Below, piece by piece: positions 1 to 9,439 of a DNA stretch of 51,855 nt. Location of the stretch: assembly GCA_946410125.1 (NCBI GenBank), contig CAMJZF010000002.1, positions 1 through 51,855 of the forward strand, in the 5' to 3' direction. The DNA is from an uncultured Prevotellaceae bacterium (GTDB lineage Bacteria; Bacteroidota; Bacteroidia; Bacteroidales; Muribaculaceae). Every line of letters begins with the position of its first letter. Positions within the stretch are counted from its first letter, which is position 1. A program made the translations under genes and the position numbers. Under the pieces are notes generated by a model. It searched no databases. It was given only the letters and a program-made list of their open reading frames with translations, and was not told the DNA's origin.

Positions 1-1
1 G

Positions 2-79
2 TATCGCCTGACGAACACGCCTGCACTTGTTACTGATGCCGAAATCAAGTCAAACAAGTTTGACACGATTTCTGGCTGA
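2..79 (+). CDS. C-terminal tail of an unidentified protein, cut by window edge
   Basis: An open frame enters from the left edge and ends at TGA (77-79), giving 25 residues that end in KFDTISG. The composition looks protein-like, but there is no start and too little sequence to name a family. It lies directly against a GC-rich hairpin block, so it may be the last gene of a mobile element that continues left of the window. That reading is inference; it could also be a chance frame. Confidence 0.25.
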   Translation, partial: YRLTNTPALVTDAEIKSNKFDTISG

Positions 80-86
80 AAGCGGT

Positions 87-143
87 GCTGACACGCGTGA
101 GCGAAACCGACTCCTGCGTCGCGGTTCTCTCACGCACGTCAGC
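87..143. repeat. Long imperfect inverted repeat in a GC-rich block
   Basis: The arms GCTGACACGCGTGAG and CTCACGCACGTCAGC pair at 13 of 15 positions, and an inner AACCG/CGGTT pair extends the stem. Further short hairpins follow within 150-225, including TTCCG/CGGAA and ACGGA/TCCGT. The block from about 80 to 240 is visibly richer in G and C than the AT-rich sequence after it. Clustered stems beside a gene end could be a transfer origin or the terminus of an integrated element; no coding gene is seen inside. Confidence 0.5.
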
Positions 144-249
144 GATTTTACCGCACAATCGCCTTGCTCGCCTTGCACATTCCGCAAACGGAAAAGGCAG
201 TTTCACGGACTCGCTCCGTAGGGCGGTCGGGGGGTCTTGACAGACAAAG

Positions 250-270
250 AAAGGGGAAAATTCCCCTTTT
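250..270 (+). terminator. Terminator-like hairpin
   Basis: AAAGGGGA and TCCCCTTT form an 8-bp stem around a 4-base loop, followed by a short T stretch. It could end a transcript coming from the left edge. Confidence 0.4.
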
Positions 271-932
271 CATCCCCTTTTAGACTGATAATCAGCCTTC
301 TAACTTTTTCAAAGCCGGAAAAATAGAAAAAAACGTAGAATTAACACTGTTTTTTTCTGTAAAAATGCCGATGTACACTAGTTTTACGCCCCTTTTTTGG
401 CACATTTTCAAATTGTATCATTCCGTTTGTTCAACTATCATGCTCCACCATCAATCAACATTATGACTCAAAACCCCACACATCTTTGTAATTTTCTCGC
501 TTGAGCTGAAACATCACCCGGAAAACCGATGTCATCAAATAACAAATCCCGTGTAATCACGCTGAGTTTGGAACTTTCGATGTCGTCATATATCTCCATG
601 CAACAGGAGTTCCGTTGCCGCACGGAAGCCACAACGGAACTCGGTAACACTGAAGTTGATTGTCTATCAGCAGACATCAAACCGCTTGCAATAATGGAAA
701 AACGTGCCGATAGAGATGGGTTACAGGTTAGAATGCTTTTGATCGGAGACTAGAGCCCTTGAACTCAATAAAGTTGAACATCTCCCATCAACGATCTGCG
801 ATATATGCACCATAATATTGCGCAATGTCTTCGGGCTTTAAGTTTGTTGTTATGTGGGTGACGCATTAGGTTAATGTGAGAAGTGATAGGTCTGTAAATA
901 TACCATGATATGGGGATTTGAGAAATGAAAAT
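271..932. other. Gene-poor stretch without a recognisable gene
   Basis: This is AT-rich sequence between the left-edge hairpin block and the tRNA-Lys gene. Only short frames are open, including a 74-codon plus-strand frame at 529-753 and a 70-codon minus-strand frame at 468-680. They overlap each other on opposite strands, lack a visible promoter, and match no family I recognise. I see no RNA gene or insertion sequence. It may be a decayed part of a mobile element. Confidence 0.5.
529..753 (+). CDS. Weak hypothetical small protein
   Basis: This 74-codon frame begins MSSNNKSRVITLSLELS and ends in MLLIGD. It has no signal peptide, membrane segment or known motif. An open minus-strand frame covers most of the same bases, so coding is not certain on either strand. 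I list it because it is the longest plus-strand frame in an otherwise empty 700-bp stretch and might be a remnant gene of a mobile element. Confidence 0.15.
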   Translation: MSSNNKSRVITLSLELSMSSYISMQQEFRCRTEATTELGNTEVDCLSADIKPLAIMEKRADRDGLQVRMLLIGD

Positions 933-965
933 CGGCTAACCTGCTATTTATAAGCTGATTAGCCG
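933..965 (-). terminator. Probable terminator of tRNA-Lys
   Basis: CGGCTAA (933-939) and TTAGCCG (959-965) form a perfect 7-bp stem. On the minus strand it is followed by ATTTTCATTT. It lies 13 bp beyond the tRNA 3' end, where a terminator is expected. Confidence 0.45.
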
Positions 966-977
966 TCTTTTGTGGTG

Positions 978-1050
978 TGACCCCGGAGGGGCTCGAACCC
1001 TCGACCCACTGATTAAGAGTCAGTTGCTCTACCAACTGAGCCACGGAGTC
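978..1050 (-). tRNA. tRNA-Lys, anticodon CTT
   Basis: On the minus strand the 7-bp acceptor stem GACTCCG/CGGGGTC closes with one G-T pair. The anticodon arm is ACTGA-CTCTTAA-TCAGT, which places CTT at positions 34-36. The T arm is GAGGG-TTCGAGC-CCCTC and the D arm contains GGCTCAGTTGGTAGAGC. The 73 nucleotides include the discriminator A. CCA is not encoded, because CAC follows, so it must be added enzymatically. The 3' end faces the gene-poor left edge, which is the usual geometry for tRNA-integrated elements. Confidence 0.97.
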
Positions 1051-1083
1051 AAAAAAAGAAACCATTTTGTTGATTTCCGACTG

Positions 1084-1113
1084 CAAAGGTACAACTAATT
1101 TTTGAACTGGCAA
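1084..1113 (-). promoter_or_regulatory. Promoter of tRNA-Lys
   Basis: Read on the minus strand, TTG (1113-1111) is followed after 19 bp by TACCTTTG (1091-1084), a match to the Bacteroidetes consensus. Transcription would start near 1077, about 27 bp before the mature tRNA. Confidence 0.75.
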
Positions 1114-1205
1114 GCGTTTTGCGAGGTTTTTTTCAAAAAAAAGGAAAAAAAGTGGTTTTTGGACTCTTTTTTCGACTTTTGCGCATTATTTTATGGCAAT
1201 AATGG

Positions 1206-1235
1206 TTGCTGGTTTTTAAAAAATTGCTACTTTTG
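1206..1235 (+). promoter_or_regulatory. Promoter of the zinc metallopeptidase gene
   Basis: TTG (1206-1208), 19 bp, then TACTTTTG (1228-1235). Transcription would start near 1242, leaving a leader of about 150 nt before the ATG at 1395. Confidence 0.7.
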
Positions 1236-1394
1236 CGAAATGATAATTGCCTGCTTGTGGGTTTTCTTGTGAGCGGAGATTATTAGGATGGGCAAGTTTG
1301 AACTGGCTTTTAAACGGCTTGAAATATTTTGACTTGCCTGTTAACCTGAATTGGGTTTAACCATGAATTTTAAAACTAATAAAAAGAATAAAGT

Positions 1395-2291
1395 ATGAAC
1401 TTAGACGGACGTAGAGAGAGTACTAACGTAGAAGATCGTCGTGGCATGAGTGGCGGCATGAAAGCTGGCCTTGGCGGCGGTGTAATGGGTATAATAATTG
1501 CCCTGGTGATGATGTTCATGGGTGGAGGCAACGTGGGTGACGTGCTGGGTAACCTCGGCAATGTAATCCAGGTGGGCGAGCAACCGAGTGTGCGCGAGGA
1601 CGGGAAGGTGGAGTTCAGCGAGGAAGAGCAGGAGCTTGCCAAGTTCTCAAAGCAGATTCTTGGCGGTACCGAGGACATTTGGTCGCAGATTTTTGCTCAG
1701 CAGGGCTTGGGTGAATATCACAACCCCAAGATGGTGCTTTACAGTGGAGCTACCAGCACAGCCTGCGGTCAGGGTCAGGCAGCAATGGGGCCATTCTATT
1801 GCAGTGGTGACCAGAGCCTTTATCTCGACTTGTCGTTCTTCATGAGCATGAAGCAGCAGCTTGGCGCCGATGGCGATTTTGCCTATGCCTACGTGATTGC
1901 TCATGAGGTAGGACACCATGTGGAGCAGCAGACTGGCGTTCTGCAACAGATTCACAGCAAGATGGCGCGCTATGGCCAAGGCAGTGCCCAGGCCAACAAG
2001 GAGAGCGTGCGCATCGAGCTGCTTGCCGACTATTTGGCAGGTTGCTGGGCTCACTACGACAACGAGCAGTTTGGCTCGGTTGAGGATGGCGACCTCCAGG
2101 AGGCTATCGACTGTGCCTTGAAGATTGGCGATGACTATCTGCAGAAGCGTGCTCAGGGCTATGCCATGCCCGAGAGCTTCACTCATGGAACAAGCGAGCA
2201 ACGCATGCGCTGGTTCAAGGGGGGGTATCAGACCGGCGACGTGAGGCGCGGCATCAACAGTGCCATGCAGCTCGACTACAGCCAGCTCTAA
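1395..2291 (+). CDS. Neutral zinc metallopeptidase, YpfJ family
   Basis: This 298-residue protein belongs to the putative neutral zinc metallopeptidase family (Zn_peptidase, PF04228; E. coli YpfJ-like). A glycine-rich membrane segment spans about residues 24-46, so the catalytic part is probably anchored in the inner membrane facing the periplasm. The zinc motif HEVGHH is at 170-175, and the later RIELLADYLAGCWAH stretch supplies the third acidic ligand typical of gluzincins. CGQGQAAMGPFYC is a conserved family segment. The gene stands alone between the divergent tRNA-Lys and the convergent secA. The physiological substrate of the family is not established. Family assignment is firm. Confidence 0.93.
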   Translation: MNLDGRRESTNVEDRRGMSGGMKAGLGGGVMGIIIALVMMFMGGGNVGDVLGNLGNVIQVGEQPSVREDGKVEFSEEEQELAKFSKQILGGTEDIWSQIFAQQGLGEYHNPKMVLYSGATSTACGQGQAAMGPFYCSGDQSLYLDLSFFMSMKQQLGADGDFAYAYVIAHEVGHHVEQQTGVLQQIHSKMARYGQGSAQANKESVRIELLADYLAGCWAHYDNEQFGSVEDGDLQEAIDCALKIGDDYLQKRAQGYAMPESFTHGTSEQRMRWFKGGYQTGDVRRGINSAMQLDYSQL

Positions 2292-2335
2292 TTCAAGTTG
2301 CATTTCATGATTGAGCGTTAGCTCGATTTTAAACG

Positions 2336-2369
2336 ATAATCCCCTTGGGCAACAGCTCAAGGGGATTAT
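2336..2369. terminator. Bidirectional terminator between the metallopeptidase gene and secA
   Basis: ATAATCCCCTTG and CAAGGGGATTAT form a perfect 12-bp stem between two convergent genes. T-tracts are short on both sides, so termination may be modest. Confidence 0.7.
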
Positions 2370-2429
2370 GTTATTCATAATGCTTCTCGATGGGAGCAGG
2401 CCTTAGTTGGCTTTTGGTAAGGGCATCGA

Positions 2430-5400
2430 TTATATGCCGCGACCGTGGCAATTCTTGTACTTCTTGCCGCTGCCGCATGGGCATGGATCGTTGCGGCCAA
2501 TCTTTGGACCCTCGTTGCGAATGGGAGCCACAGGACCGCGTCCTGCCTGGCTGGCACCCATACCGGCCTGACGCTGAGCTGCAGCAGCCGCAGCCACGGC
2601 ATCTTGTCCGCGCCCCTCGCTGTAGCGCTGGCGACGACGAGGCTCATCGCTGGCACGCTGCACGTCGTTCTCATCCTGAACAGGAATCTGACCGCGCATG
2701 AGTGCCGATATTGCCTTGTTGTTCATGTCGCCAAGCATCACTTTGAAGAGGTCGAACGACTCGAGCTTATAGATTACCAATGGATCTTTCTGCTCATAGC
2801 TTGCATTCTGCACGCTCTGGCGCAACTGGTCGAGTTCACGCAGATGCACCTTCCAGCTCTCGTCGATAGAGAGCAGGAGAATAGCCTTTTGCCAAGCCTT
2901 GGCAATGCACTTGCACTGTGTTTCATAGGCTTCTTTCATGTCGATTACGATGCCGTAGGTGCGCTTGCCGTCGGTGATGGGGACTCGCATCTTGCCTTGA
3001 GGCTCGGGAGCACCAGCCTCCAGCTGCTGGCGGCAGATGTTCTGGATGACAGGGTTGGCAACCTCCGCGAGGCGCTCGGTCTTGCGGCGGAAAGCGGCGA
3101 GCACCGCGTCAAAGAGCTGCTCGATGCTCTTGCTGCTGTCTTGCTTGCGATACTGCTCGGCATCGAAGGGAGGCTCGATGGCAAATGTGGAAAGCACATG
3201 CAACTTCATGTCGTCATATTCCGAAGGACCAAACTTGTTGATGGTGTCCTCAATGCTGTCGTAGAGGGTGTTGATGATGTCGGTGCCAATGCGTTCACCC
3301 AGCAGAGCATGATGACGGCGGGTGTATATCACCTTGCGTTGTGCGTTCATCACGTCGTCATACTCAAGGGTGTGCTTGCGAATGCCAAAGTTGTTCTCCT
3401 CAACGCGTTTCTGTGCGTTCTCGATACTTTTGGTAACCATTGGCGACTCAATCATCTCGCCGTCGTGCAAGCCCAGACGGTCGAGCAATTTCACTACTCG
3501 CTCGCTGGCAAACAGACGCATAACCTTGTCTTCGAACGACACGAAGAATACCGAGCTACCGGGGTCACCCTGACGGCCGGCACGACCACGCAGCTGGTTG
3601 TCGACGCGGCGCGACTCGTGACGCTCGGTGCCTATGATGGCAAGACCGCCAGCCTCTTTAACCTCGGGGGTGAGCTTGATATCGGTACCACGACCTGCCA
3701 TGTTGGTAGCGATGGTCACAACGCCCTTGCCGTTTACCTGACGTCCTGCCTGAGCCACGATGTCGGCCTCCTTTTGGTGCAGCTTGGCATTGAGCACGTT
3801 GTGCTCGATGTGCCGCAGGCTGAGCTGGCGGCTCAGTCGCTCCGATATTTCAACCGAAGTAGTACCCACCAGAGTTGGGCGACCGGCTTCGCGCATCTTC
3901 ACTATTTCGTCAATAACGGCATTGAACTTCTCTTTCTCGGTCTTGAACACGCGGTCGGGGTTGTCCTTGCGGATGACTGGGCGGTTGGTTGGGATGTTTA
4001 CAACGTCGAGTTTGTAAATCTCCCAGAACTCGCCAGCCTCGGTCATCGCTGTACCGGTCATACCAGCCAACTTGTGATACATGCGGAAGTAGTTCTGCAG
4101 CGTGATGGTGGCAAAGGTCTGTGTGGCAGCCTCAACCTTCACGCCCTCCTTGGCCTCGATGGCCTGGTGCAGACCGTCGCTATAGCGGCGACCTTCCATG
4201 ATGCGGCCGGTTTGCTCATCCACAATCTTCACTTTTCCTTCTTCGTCAACGATATACTCGTCGTCGCGGTTGAAGAGGGTGTAGGCTTTGAGCAGCTGTG
4301 TAACGGTGTGCACGCGCTCGGCCTTTACCGAGTAGTTCTGCAGTAGTTCGTCTTTCTTCTGCAGTTTCTCTTCTTCGCTCAGCGGCTCGTTGGTCACTGC
4401 CGAGAGCTCGCTGGCGATATCGGGCAGCACAAAGAACTTGGGGTCGTCGGTGCCTCGGGTGAGCACGTCAATACCCTTGTCGGTTAGCTCAACGGTGTTG
4501 TTCTGCTCCTCAATGATGAAGTAGAGCGGGTCGGTTACCACGTGCATCTCGCGGCTGTTGTCTTGCATGTAGAACGCCTCGGTCTTGAGCATCGCCTGCT
4601 TCACGCCCTCTTGCGAGAGGAACTTGATGAGGGGCTTGTACTTGGGCAATCCCTTGAAGGCACGGTAAAGCAGCAAGGTGCCTTCCTTGACGGTTGCCGG
4701 GTCGTCGCTGCCCATCATGCGGCGGGCATCGCTGAGCAACTGGGTGACGAGGCTGCGCTGTGCGGCATAAACACGCTCCACGTTGGGCTTGTATTCGTCA
4801 AACATCTGGTCCTCTCCACGTGGCACGGGACCAGAGATAATCAATGGTGTGCGTGCATCATCAATGAGCACCGAGTCCACCTCGTCGACGATGGCATAGT
4901 GATGGGCACGCTGCACGCAGTCTTCGGGTGCCATTGCCATGTTGTCGCGCAGGTAGTCGAAACCAAACTCGCTGTTGGTACCAAATGTAATGTCGCAGTT
5001 GTAGGCGGCGCGACGCTCCTCGCTGTTAGGCTCGGTTTTGTCGATACATGCCACGCTCAAGCCGTGGAACATATATAGTGGTCCCATCCACTCCGAGTCA
5101 CGTTTGGCAAGGTAGTCGTTGACGGTAACCACATGCACGCCACAGCCTGCAAGGGCGTTAAGGAACACTGGCAGTGTGGCAACGAGTGTCTTACCCTCAC
5201 CGGTAGCCATCTCGGCGATCTTGCCTTGATGCAGCACCGAACCGCCAATGAGCTGAACATCATAGTGAATCATGTTCCAGGTCATCTCGTTACCACCGGC
5301 TTCCCAGGTGTTGTGGTAGATGGCCTTGTCGCCCTCAATGTCGAGGAAGTCATGACCGTCGGCAGCGAGTTTGCGGTCGAAGTCGGTAGCTGTGACCTCA

Positions 5401-5780
5401 ATGTCCTCGTTCTCGGTAAAGCGTCGTGCTGTATCTTTTACAATGGCAAAAACCACTGGCAACACCTCGTTGAGCTTGTCCTCAATGCGGTCGAGAACTT
5501 CTTTCTCAATCTTATCGATTTTGGCCCACAGCGGTTCGCGTTCCTCATACTCCAGCGTCTCGATTTCTGCCTTGATGGCAGCTATTTCGTCGCGTTGTGG
5601 TTGCACGTAATCTTGAATCTCTTGCCTTATTGCGGCACTGCGGGCACGCAATTCGTCGTTCGACAACTGCTCGATTTCGGGATATACTTTCTGAATCTCA
5701 CGCACGATGGGCATGAGTTTCTTTAAGTCGCGGTCGCTCTTGTTGCCGAAGAGTGATTTTAATAAACTGGTAAATGACAT
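2430..5780 (-). CDS. secA: Preprotein translocase ATPase SecA
   Basis: SecA drives unfolded preproteins through SecYEG at the inner membrane by ATP hydrolysis. The 1,116 residues carry Walker A MATGEGKT at 191-198, the [20 protein letters not shown] helicase segment near 295, and the nucleotide-binding fold 2 signature GRGTDIKL. At the C-terminus is a zinc-binding SecB/ribosome-binding motif, [13 protein letters not shown]. Walker A lies about 90 residues further in than in E. coli SecA (about 901 residues) because of a charged insertion around 55-130, typical of Bacteroidetes SecA. A low-complexity alanine/glutamine linker precedes the zinc motif. The start [18 protein letters not shown] aligns with the usual SecA N-terminus. 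It is transcribed alone. Confidence 0.99.
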   Translation of the reverse strand: MSFTSLLKSLFGNKSDRDLKKLMPIVREIQKVYPEIEQLSNDELRARSAAIRQEIQDYVQPQRDEIAAIKAEIETLEYEEREPLWAKIDKIEKEVLDRIEDKLNEVLPVVFAIVKDTARRFTENEDIEVTATDFDRKLAADGHDFLDIEGDKAIYHNTWEAGGNEMTWNMIHYDVQLIGGSVLHQGKIAEMATGEGKTLVATLPVFLNALAGCGVHVVTVNDYLAKRDSEWMGPLYMFHGLSVACIDKTEPNSEERRAAYNCDITFGTNSEFGFDYLRDNMAMAPEDCVQRAHHYAIVDEVDSVLIDDARTPLIISGPVPRGEDQMFDEYKPNVERVYAAQRSLVTQLLSDARRMMGSDDPATVKEGTLLLYRAFKGLPKYKPLIKFLSQEGVKQAMLKTEAFYMQDNSREMHVVTDPLYFIIEEQNNTVELTDKGIDVLTRGTDDPKFFVLPDIASELSAVTNEPLSEEEKLQKKDELLQNYSVKAERVHTVTQLLKAYTLFNRDDEYIVDEEGKVKIVDEQTGRIMEGRRYSDGLHQAIEAKEGVKVEAATQTFATITLQNYFRMYHKLAGMTGTAMTEAGEFWEIYKLDVVNIPTNRPVIRKDNPDRVFKTEKEKFNAVIDEIVKMREAGRPTLVGTTSVEISERLSRQLSLRHIEHNVLNAKLHQKEADIVAQAGRQVNGKGVVTIATNMAGRGTDIKLTPEVKEAGGLAIIGTERHESRRVDNQLRGRAGRQGDPGSSVFFVSFEDKVMRLFASERVVKLLDRLGLHDGEMIESPMVTKSIENAQKRVEENNFGIRKHTLEYDDVMNAQRKVIYTRRHHALLGERIGTDIINTLYDSIEDTINKFGPSEYDDMKLHVLSTFAIEPPFDAEQYRKQDSSKSIEQLFDAVLAAFRRKTERLAEVANPVIQNICRQQLEAGAPEPQGKMRVPITDGKRTYGIVIDMKEAYETQCKCIAKAWQKAILLLSIDESWKVHLRELDQLRQSVQNASYEQKDPLVIYKLESFDLFKVMLGDMNNKAISALMRGQIPVQDENDVQRASDEPRRRQRYSEGRGQDAVAAAAAAQRQAGMGASQAGRGPVAPIRNEGPKIGRNDPCPCGSGKKYKNCHGRGI

Positions 5781-5859
5781 GTTGTGTATATGTTGTTTTT
5801 ATTTTTTTCAAAATAATGTTTTTGTAGCAAAAAACGTGCCAAAAACTTATCAAACTGCA

Positions 5860-5886
5860 AAATTACATAAAATCTTTGAAACACAA
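5860..5886 (-). promoter_or_regulatory. Probable secA promoter
   Basis: On the minus strand TAATTTTG (5867-5860) matches the -7 box. The nearest TTG upstream (5886-5884) is only 16 bp away, shorter than the usual 19-20, so the -33 element is doubtful. Predicted start near 5853. Confidence 0.4.
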
Positions 5887-5907
5887 AAAATCAAACATGA
5901 AATATTA

Positions 5908-5927
5908 AATCAAACCAGGGTTTGATT
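5908..5927. repeat. Perfect palindrome upstream of secA
   Basis: AATCAAAC and GTTTGATT are exact inverted copies separated by CAGG. It sits about 40 bp upstream of the putative secA -7 box and could be an operator; there is no T-tract to suggest a terminator. Confidence 0.4.
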
Positions 5928-5971
5928 ATAATCATACGCTCTTAAGACAAAAAATCTCACAATGGCAAAAA

Positions 5972-6007
5972 AAGCGGTGTGAAACCGGGAGAGGTCACAC
6001 ACCGCTT
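5972..6007 (-). terminator. Terminator of the OPT transporter gene
   Basis: On the minus strand AAGCGGTGTG and CACACCGCTT form the stem, with a 2-base bulge, followed directly by seven T. It lies 43 bp downstream of the OPT stop codon. Confidence 0.85.
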
Positions 6008-6049
6008 AGTGGGGACTTTTTAGCCAATCACTACTGTGATGGCATTTTT

Positions 6050-8068
6050 TTACTTGTCGCTCTTCTTGGCACGCAGGCAGGAGAAAATGAAGTAGATGAT
6101 GAGAGCGATGTAAACAACGAGACCTAAGGTGCTGGAAACACCATCGGAGAGGGGACTCTCATACTTGAAGCCTCCAAATTTCATTGCGGCGCTTACAACT
6201 CCCATGAGAGCCCCACCGGCGATGAAGCCGCTGGCAATGAGTGTACCCTTGTCCATGCGAGCCTTGTTGATGCGCTCGTCCTTGCTGCGAGAACTAACAA
6301 ACCAGCTTATGATACCACCAATGAGCAGCGGAGTGTTGAGCTGGAATGGGATGAACATACCAAGCGAGAATGGCAGAGCCGGAACTTTGAGCCAGTTGAG
6401 CAGGCAAGCGAGGATTGCACCGCAGATGTAGAACATCCATGGGGTTTCGCCGCCAGTCATCAATGGGTCGATAACGGCAGCCATGGCATTGGCTTGAGGA
6501 GCAACGAGAGGAGTCTCGCCGGGAACGGCGCCGTCGTAAAAGCCGTAAGTCTTGTTGAGGATGATCATCACACCGCCCACGGTGGCTGCCGAGAGCACTG
6601 TGCCGAGCATCTTCCAGGTTTGCTGCTTGGCAGGAGTAGTACCAATCCAGTAACCGATTTTCATGTCGGTTACCATGCCTCCAGCCATCGACAAAGCAGT
6701 ACAAACCACACCGCCAATTATCATCGAAGCAACGATGCCTTGCCAGCCGCTAAGCCCAACGGCAACAAAGATGCCCGAAGCCACAATCAGCGTCATGAGC
6801 GTCATGCCACTCACGGGGTTACTGCCCACGATGGCGATGGCGTTGGCGGCTACTGTGGTGAAGAGGAAAGCAATCACCACCACCACGATAAATGCCACGA
6901 TGGCTTGTGGAAGGTTGTGAATTACTCCTATCCAGAAGAAGATGAAGGTTACCAGCAGGGCTGCAGCCAGGGCAAACACGAGGGTCTTCATCGAGATGTC
7001 GCGCTGTGTGCGCTCTTCTTTCTCGACGCTGCCGCCCTTCTTGAACGACTTGCCGGCAAGCCCAACGGCATTCTTGATAACTCCCCACGACTTGATGATG
7101 CCAATGATACCACTCATGGCGATACCACCAATACCAATGGAGCGTGCAAAGTCCTTAAAGATGACATCGGTCTCGAGAGCCGCAATGTCGGGACTTACCG
7201 AAGCAAACAGGGGAACAACAATCCACCAGATGAAAGCGCTACCGGCAAAGATAATGAAGCTGTACTTAAGGCCAATGATGAAGCCCAGACCAAGAGTGGC
7301 GGCACTAACGTTGACCTTGAAGAGGAACTTGGTTTGGTCGGCAAGGTTCTGCATGGCAGGAATAGCGGTAGTTGAGATTACCTCTTTCCACCATCCAAAC
7401 GAGCTCATGAGGAAGTCGTAGACACCACCCACGAGACCTGCTATGAGCAATGGCTTAGCCTGCTCTCCGCCCTTTTGCCCCTGAACGAGCACCTGGGTGG
7501 TGGCTGTTGCTTCGGGGAATGGGAAGTCGCCGTGTTTCTCCTTAACGAAGTACTTGCGGAAGGGGATAAAGAACAGAATGCCGAGCAAGCCACCGAGCAA
7601 CGAGCTGAGGAACACCTCAAGGAAGTTGACGGTCATCTCGGGATACTTCTGCTGTAGGATGTAGAGTGCAGGTAGGGTGAAGATAGCACCTGCCACGACG
7701 ATACCGCTGGCGGCACCAATCGACTGGATGATGACATTCTCGCCAAGCGAATTCTTGCGCTTGGTAACGCTTGCGATACCGGCGGCGATAATTGCGATGG
7801 GGATAGCCGCCTCAAACACTTGTCCCACTTTCAGTCCCAGATAGGCTGCTGCGGCACTGAAGATTACCGCCATCAACAAGCCCAGCGAAACGGAGTAGGG
7901 GGTTACCTCGGGATAATTCTTCTCGGGGCGCAGGATTGGGATGTACTTCTCGCCTTCCTTCAACGGCCTGAATGCGTTTTCGGCAAGCTCAATAGCATCG
8001 TCCTGTGGAGCATCTTGGGCACCAGTTGGCTCAAGTGGCTCTTGTAATAGATCTTTCTCGTCTTGCAT
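6050..8068 (-). CDS. Oligopeptide transporter, OPT family
   Basis: This 672-residue polytopic inner-membrane protein has about 15-16 hydrophobic segments, the range known for the OPT family. It begins with an acidic cytoplasmic N-terminus (MQDEKDLLQEPLEPTGAQD) and enters the first membrane segment near residue 55. Recognisable family stretches include AAAYLGLKVGQVFEAAIP, FPFPEATATTQVLVQGQKGG and VSGMTLMTLIVASG. OPT proteins move small peptides or metal chelates with protons; the exact substrate cannot be read from sequence. The gene is monocistronic, with a terminator after it and AGTTATCAGT-type repeats before it. A minus-strand TATCTTTG at 8118-8111 is a likely -7 box with no clear -33 partner. 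Confidence 0.93.
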   Translation of the reverse strand: MQDEKDLLQEPLEPTGAQDAPQDDAIELAENAFRPLKEGEKYIPILRPEKNYPEVTPYSVSLGLLMAVIFSAAAAYLGLKVGQVFEAAIPIAIIAAGIASVTKRKNSLGENVIIQSIGAASGIVVAGAIFTLPALYILQQKYPEMTVNFLEVFLSSLLGGLLGILFFIPFRKYFVKEKHGDFPFPEATATTQVLVQGQKGGEQAKPLLIAGLVGGVYDFLMSSFGWWKEVISTTAIPAMQNLADQTKFLFKVNVSAATLGLGFIIGLKYSFIIFAGSAFIWWIVVPLFASVSPDIAALETDVIFKDFARSIGIGGIAMSGIIGIIKSWGVIKNAVGLAGKSFKKGGSVEKEERTQRDISMKTLVFALAAALLVTFIFFWIGVIHNLPQAIVAFIVVVVIAFLFTTVAANAIAIVGSNPVSGMTLMTLIVASGIFVAVGLSGWQGIVASMIIGGVVCTALSMAGGMVTDMKIGYWIGTTPAKQQTWKMLGTVLSAATVGGVMIILNKTYGFYDGAVPGETPLVAPQANAMAAVIDPLMTGGETPWMFYICGAILACLLNWLKVPALPFSLGMFIPFQLNTPLLIGGIISWFVSSRSKDERINKARMDKGTLIASGFIAGGALMGVVSAAMKFGGFKYESPLSDGVSSTLGLVVYIALIIYFIFSCLRAKKSDK

Positions 8069-8124
8069 ATTATTTAATTAGTTTATTAGGTTATTGTCGG
8101 TTTTAAGTTGCAAAGATATGAAAT

Positions 8125-8193
8125 AGTTTTCAGTTTTTAGTTATCAGTTGTTAGTTTTTTAGTTGTCAGTTTTCAGTAATCAGTAATCAGTTG
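8125..8193. repeat. Degenerate AGTTATCAGT-type repeat array
   Basis: About seven imperfect copies of a 7-11 bp unit resembling AGTTNTCAGT/AGTTATTAGT run from 8125 to 8193 between the divergent OPT and delta' genes. The last copy reaches the -33 element of the delta' promoter. The same unit recurs at 25397, 26556 and 36218. Confidence 0.75.
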
Positions 8194-8221
8194 TGGGTTT
8201 TATTTTTTTTGTTTATATTTG
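8191..8221 (+). promoter_or_regulatory. Promoter of the delta' subunit gene
   Basis: TTG (8191-8193), 20 bp, TATATTTG (8214-8221). Transcription should start near 8228. This lies downstream of the ATG at 8193 and so rules that codon out as the start, favouring the ATG at 8253. Confidence 0.75.
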
Positions 8222-8252
8222 CAGTCAAGAATACAGCTATATTGATTTTGAG

Positions 8253-9374
8253 ATGAAATTCAGTGATATAATAGGAAATGAGAAGGCGATAGAGCAGTTG
8301 CGACGCATGGTAGACAGTGACAACATAGCCCATGCACTGCTGTTTCACGGCGAGCCTGGAGTGCCCAAACTCGCTCTCGCTCTTGCCACGGCTCAGTATA
8401 TCCACTGCACTAACCGCCACAACGGCGACTCGTGCGGCGAATGTCCGTCGTGCCTTCAGCACCAGTCGTTGAACCATGCCGACACCTTCTTCTCCTATCC
8501 AATAACCAAAAAAGGAGAAAAGCCCGTGAGTGAGGACTTTGATGCCGAGTGGAAGGAGTTTTTGGGAGAAGGAGTGATAGCCGAGGACTATGAGCGCTGG
8601 CTCGCACTGTTAGGCAACAGCAATGCGCAGCCCATAATCTATGCGAGCGAGAGCGACAACATAATACGCAAGCTGAGCCTTAGTGCTTACACTTCGAAAT
8701 ATAAGGTGCTGGTGATGTGGCAAGCCGACAAGATGAACCCCGGATGTGCCAACAAATTGCTGAAACTCATCGAGGAACCCGACCCCGACACCATATTCCT
8801 ACTCACCACCGATAATGCCAAGGCGATATTGCCGACTATCTATTCTCGCACCCAGCGCATTGAATTGCGAAAACCATCAACGCAGCAAATTGCCGAATAC
8901 ATGGCCCGGTTGAAGGGCATGGACATTACCGAGGCCCTGGCTCTTGCCGATCCAGCCGATGGCAATGTGCTGCAAGCGTTGCGCAACATGGACCGTGGCA
9001 GCGAGACCCATGATTTTCATGAGCAATTTGTGAAGCTCATGCGTCTTGCCTACATGCGTGACTTGGCAGGGCTGAAGCTGTGGAGTGAGGACATTGCCGA
9101 ATATAAGCGTGAAAAGTCGCAGCGATTCTTGAGTTATGCCTCGCGCATGGTGCGCGAGAACTATATATATAACTTGCACCTGCCGGAGCTGAACTATGAG
9201 ACAGCCGAGGAGGCACAGTTTAGCAAGAACTTTGCCCGCTTCATTAACGAGGACAACGTGGAGCGCCTGCTCAAGCTATTTGGCGACGCGATTCGTGACA
9301 TTCGCGGTAACGCTAACGCGAAGATTGTCCTTTTTGACGTGGCGGTGAAGGTAACGATACTTATTAAGAAATAG
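8253..9374 (+). CDS. holB: DNA polymerase III delta' subunit
   Basis: This is the clamp-loader subunit that, with gamma/tau and delta, opens the sliding clamp at replication forks. It has 373 residues. The AAA+ P-loop position reads HGEPGVPKLALA (32-43), without the GK(S/T) needed for ATP binding, as expected of non-ATPase delta'. A four-cysteine zinc module lies at C52, C61, C64 and C67 (CGECPSC). The segment LVMWQADKMNPGCANKLLKLI corresponds to the Walker B/sensor region. The start MKFSDIIGNEKA is chosen because the promoter lies downstream of the earlier ATG, and because clamp-loader proteins usually begin so. It is followed after 65 bp by the nuclease gene, probably in one operon. Confidence 0.93.
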   Translation: MKFSDIIGNEKAIEQLRRMVDSDNIAHALLFHGEPGVPKLALALATAQYIHCTNRHNGDSCGECPSCLQHQSLNHADTFFSYPITKKGEKPVSEDFDAEWKEFLGEGVIAEDYERWLALLGNSNAQPIIYASESDNIIRKLSLSAYTSKYKVLVMWQADKMNPGCANKLLKLIEEPDPDTIFLLTTDNAKAILPTIYSRTQRIELRKPSTQQIAEYMARLKGMDITEALALADPADGNVLQALRNMDRGSETHDFHEQFVKLMRLAYMRDLAGLKLWSEDIAEYKREKSQRFLSYASRMVRENYIYNLHLPELNYETAEEAQFSKNFARFINEDNVERLLKLFGDAIRDIRGNANAKIVLFDVAVKVTILIKK

Positions 9375-9439
9375 TGGAGAAGGTCATCTTTTTGGCACCG
9401 AGGGTTGGAATGTTTATCTTATCAGTTTAAAATAGAGAT

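Noticed and set aside
871-1113. An 80-codon minus-strand frame across the tRNA
   Set aside because: It runs through the tRNA-Lys gene and its promoter.
2445-4346. A 633-codon open frame opposite secA
   Set aside because: secA is certain on the other strand. The antisense frame arises from its codon usage and shows no domain, signal or promoter.
8125-8193. Repeat array considered as a CRISPR
   Set aside because: Units are 7-11 bp, degenerate and without unique spacers; no cas genes are present.
8284-8400. Lost P-loop in the delta' subunit considered as damage
   Set aside because: Absence of the GK(S/T) motif is normal for the delta' clamp-loader subunit.
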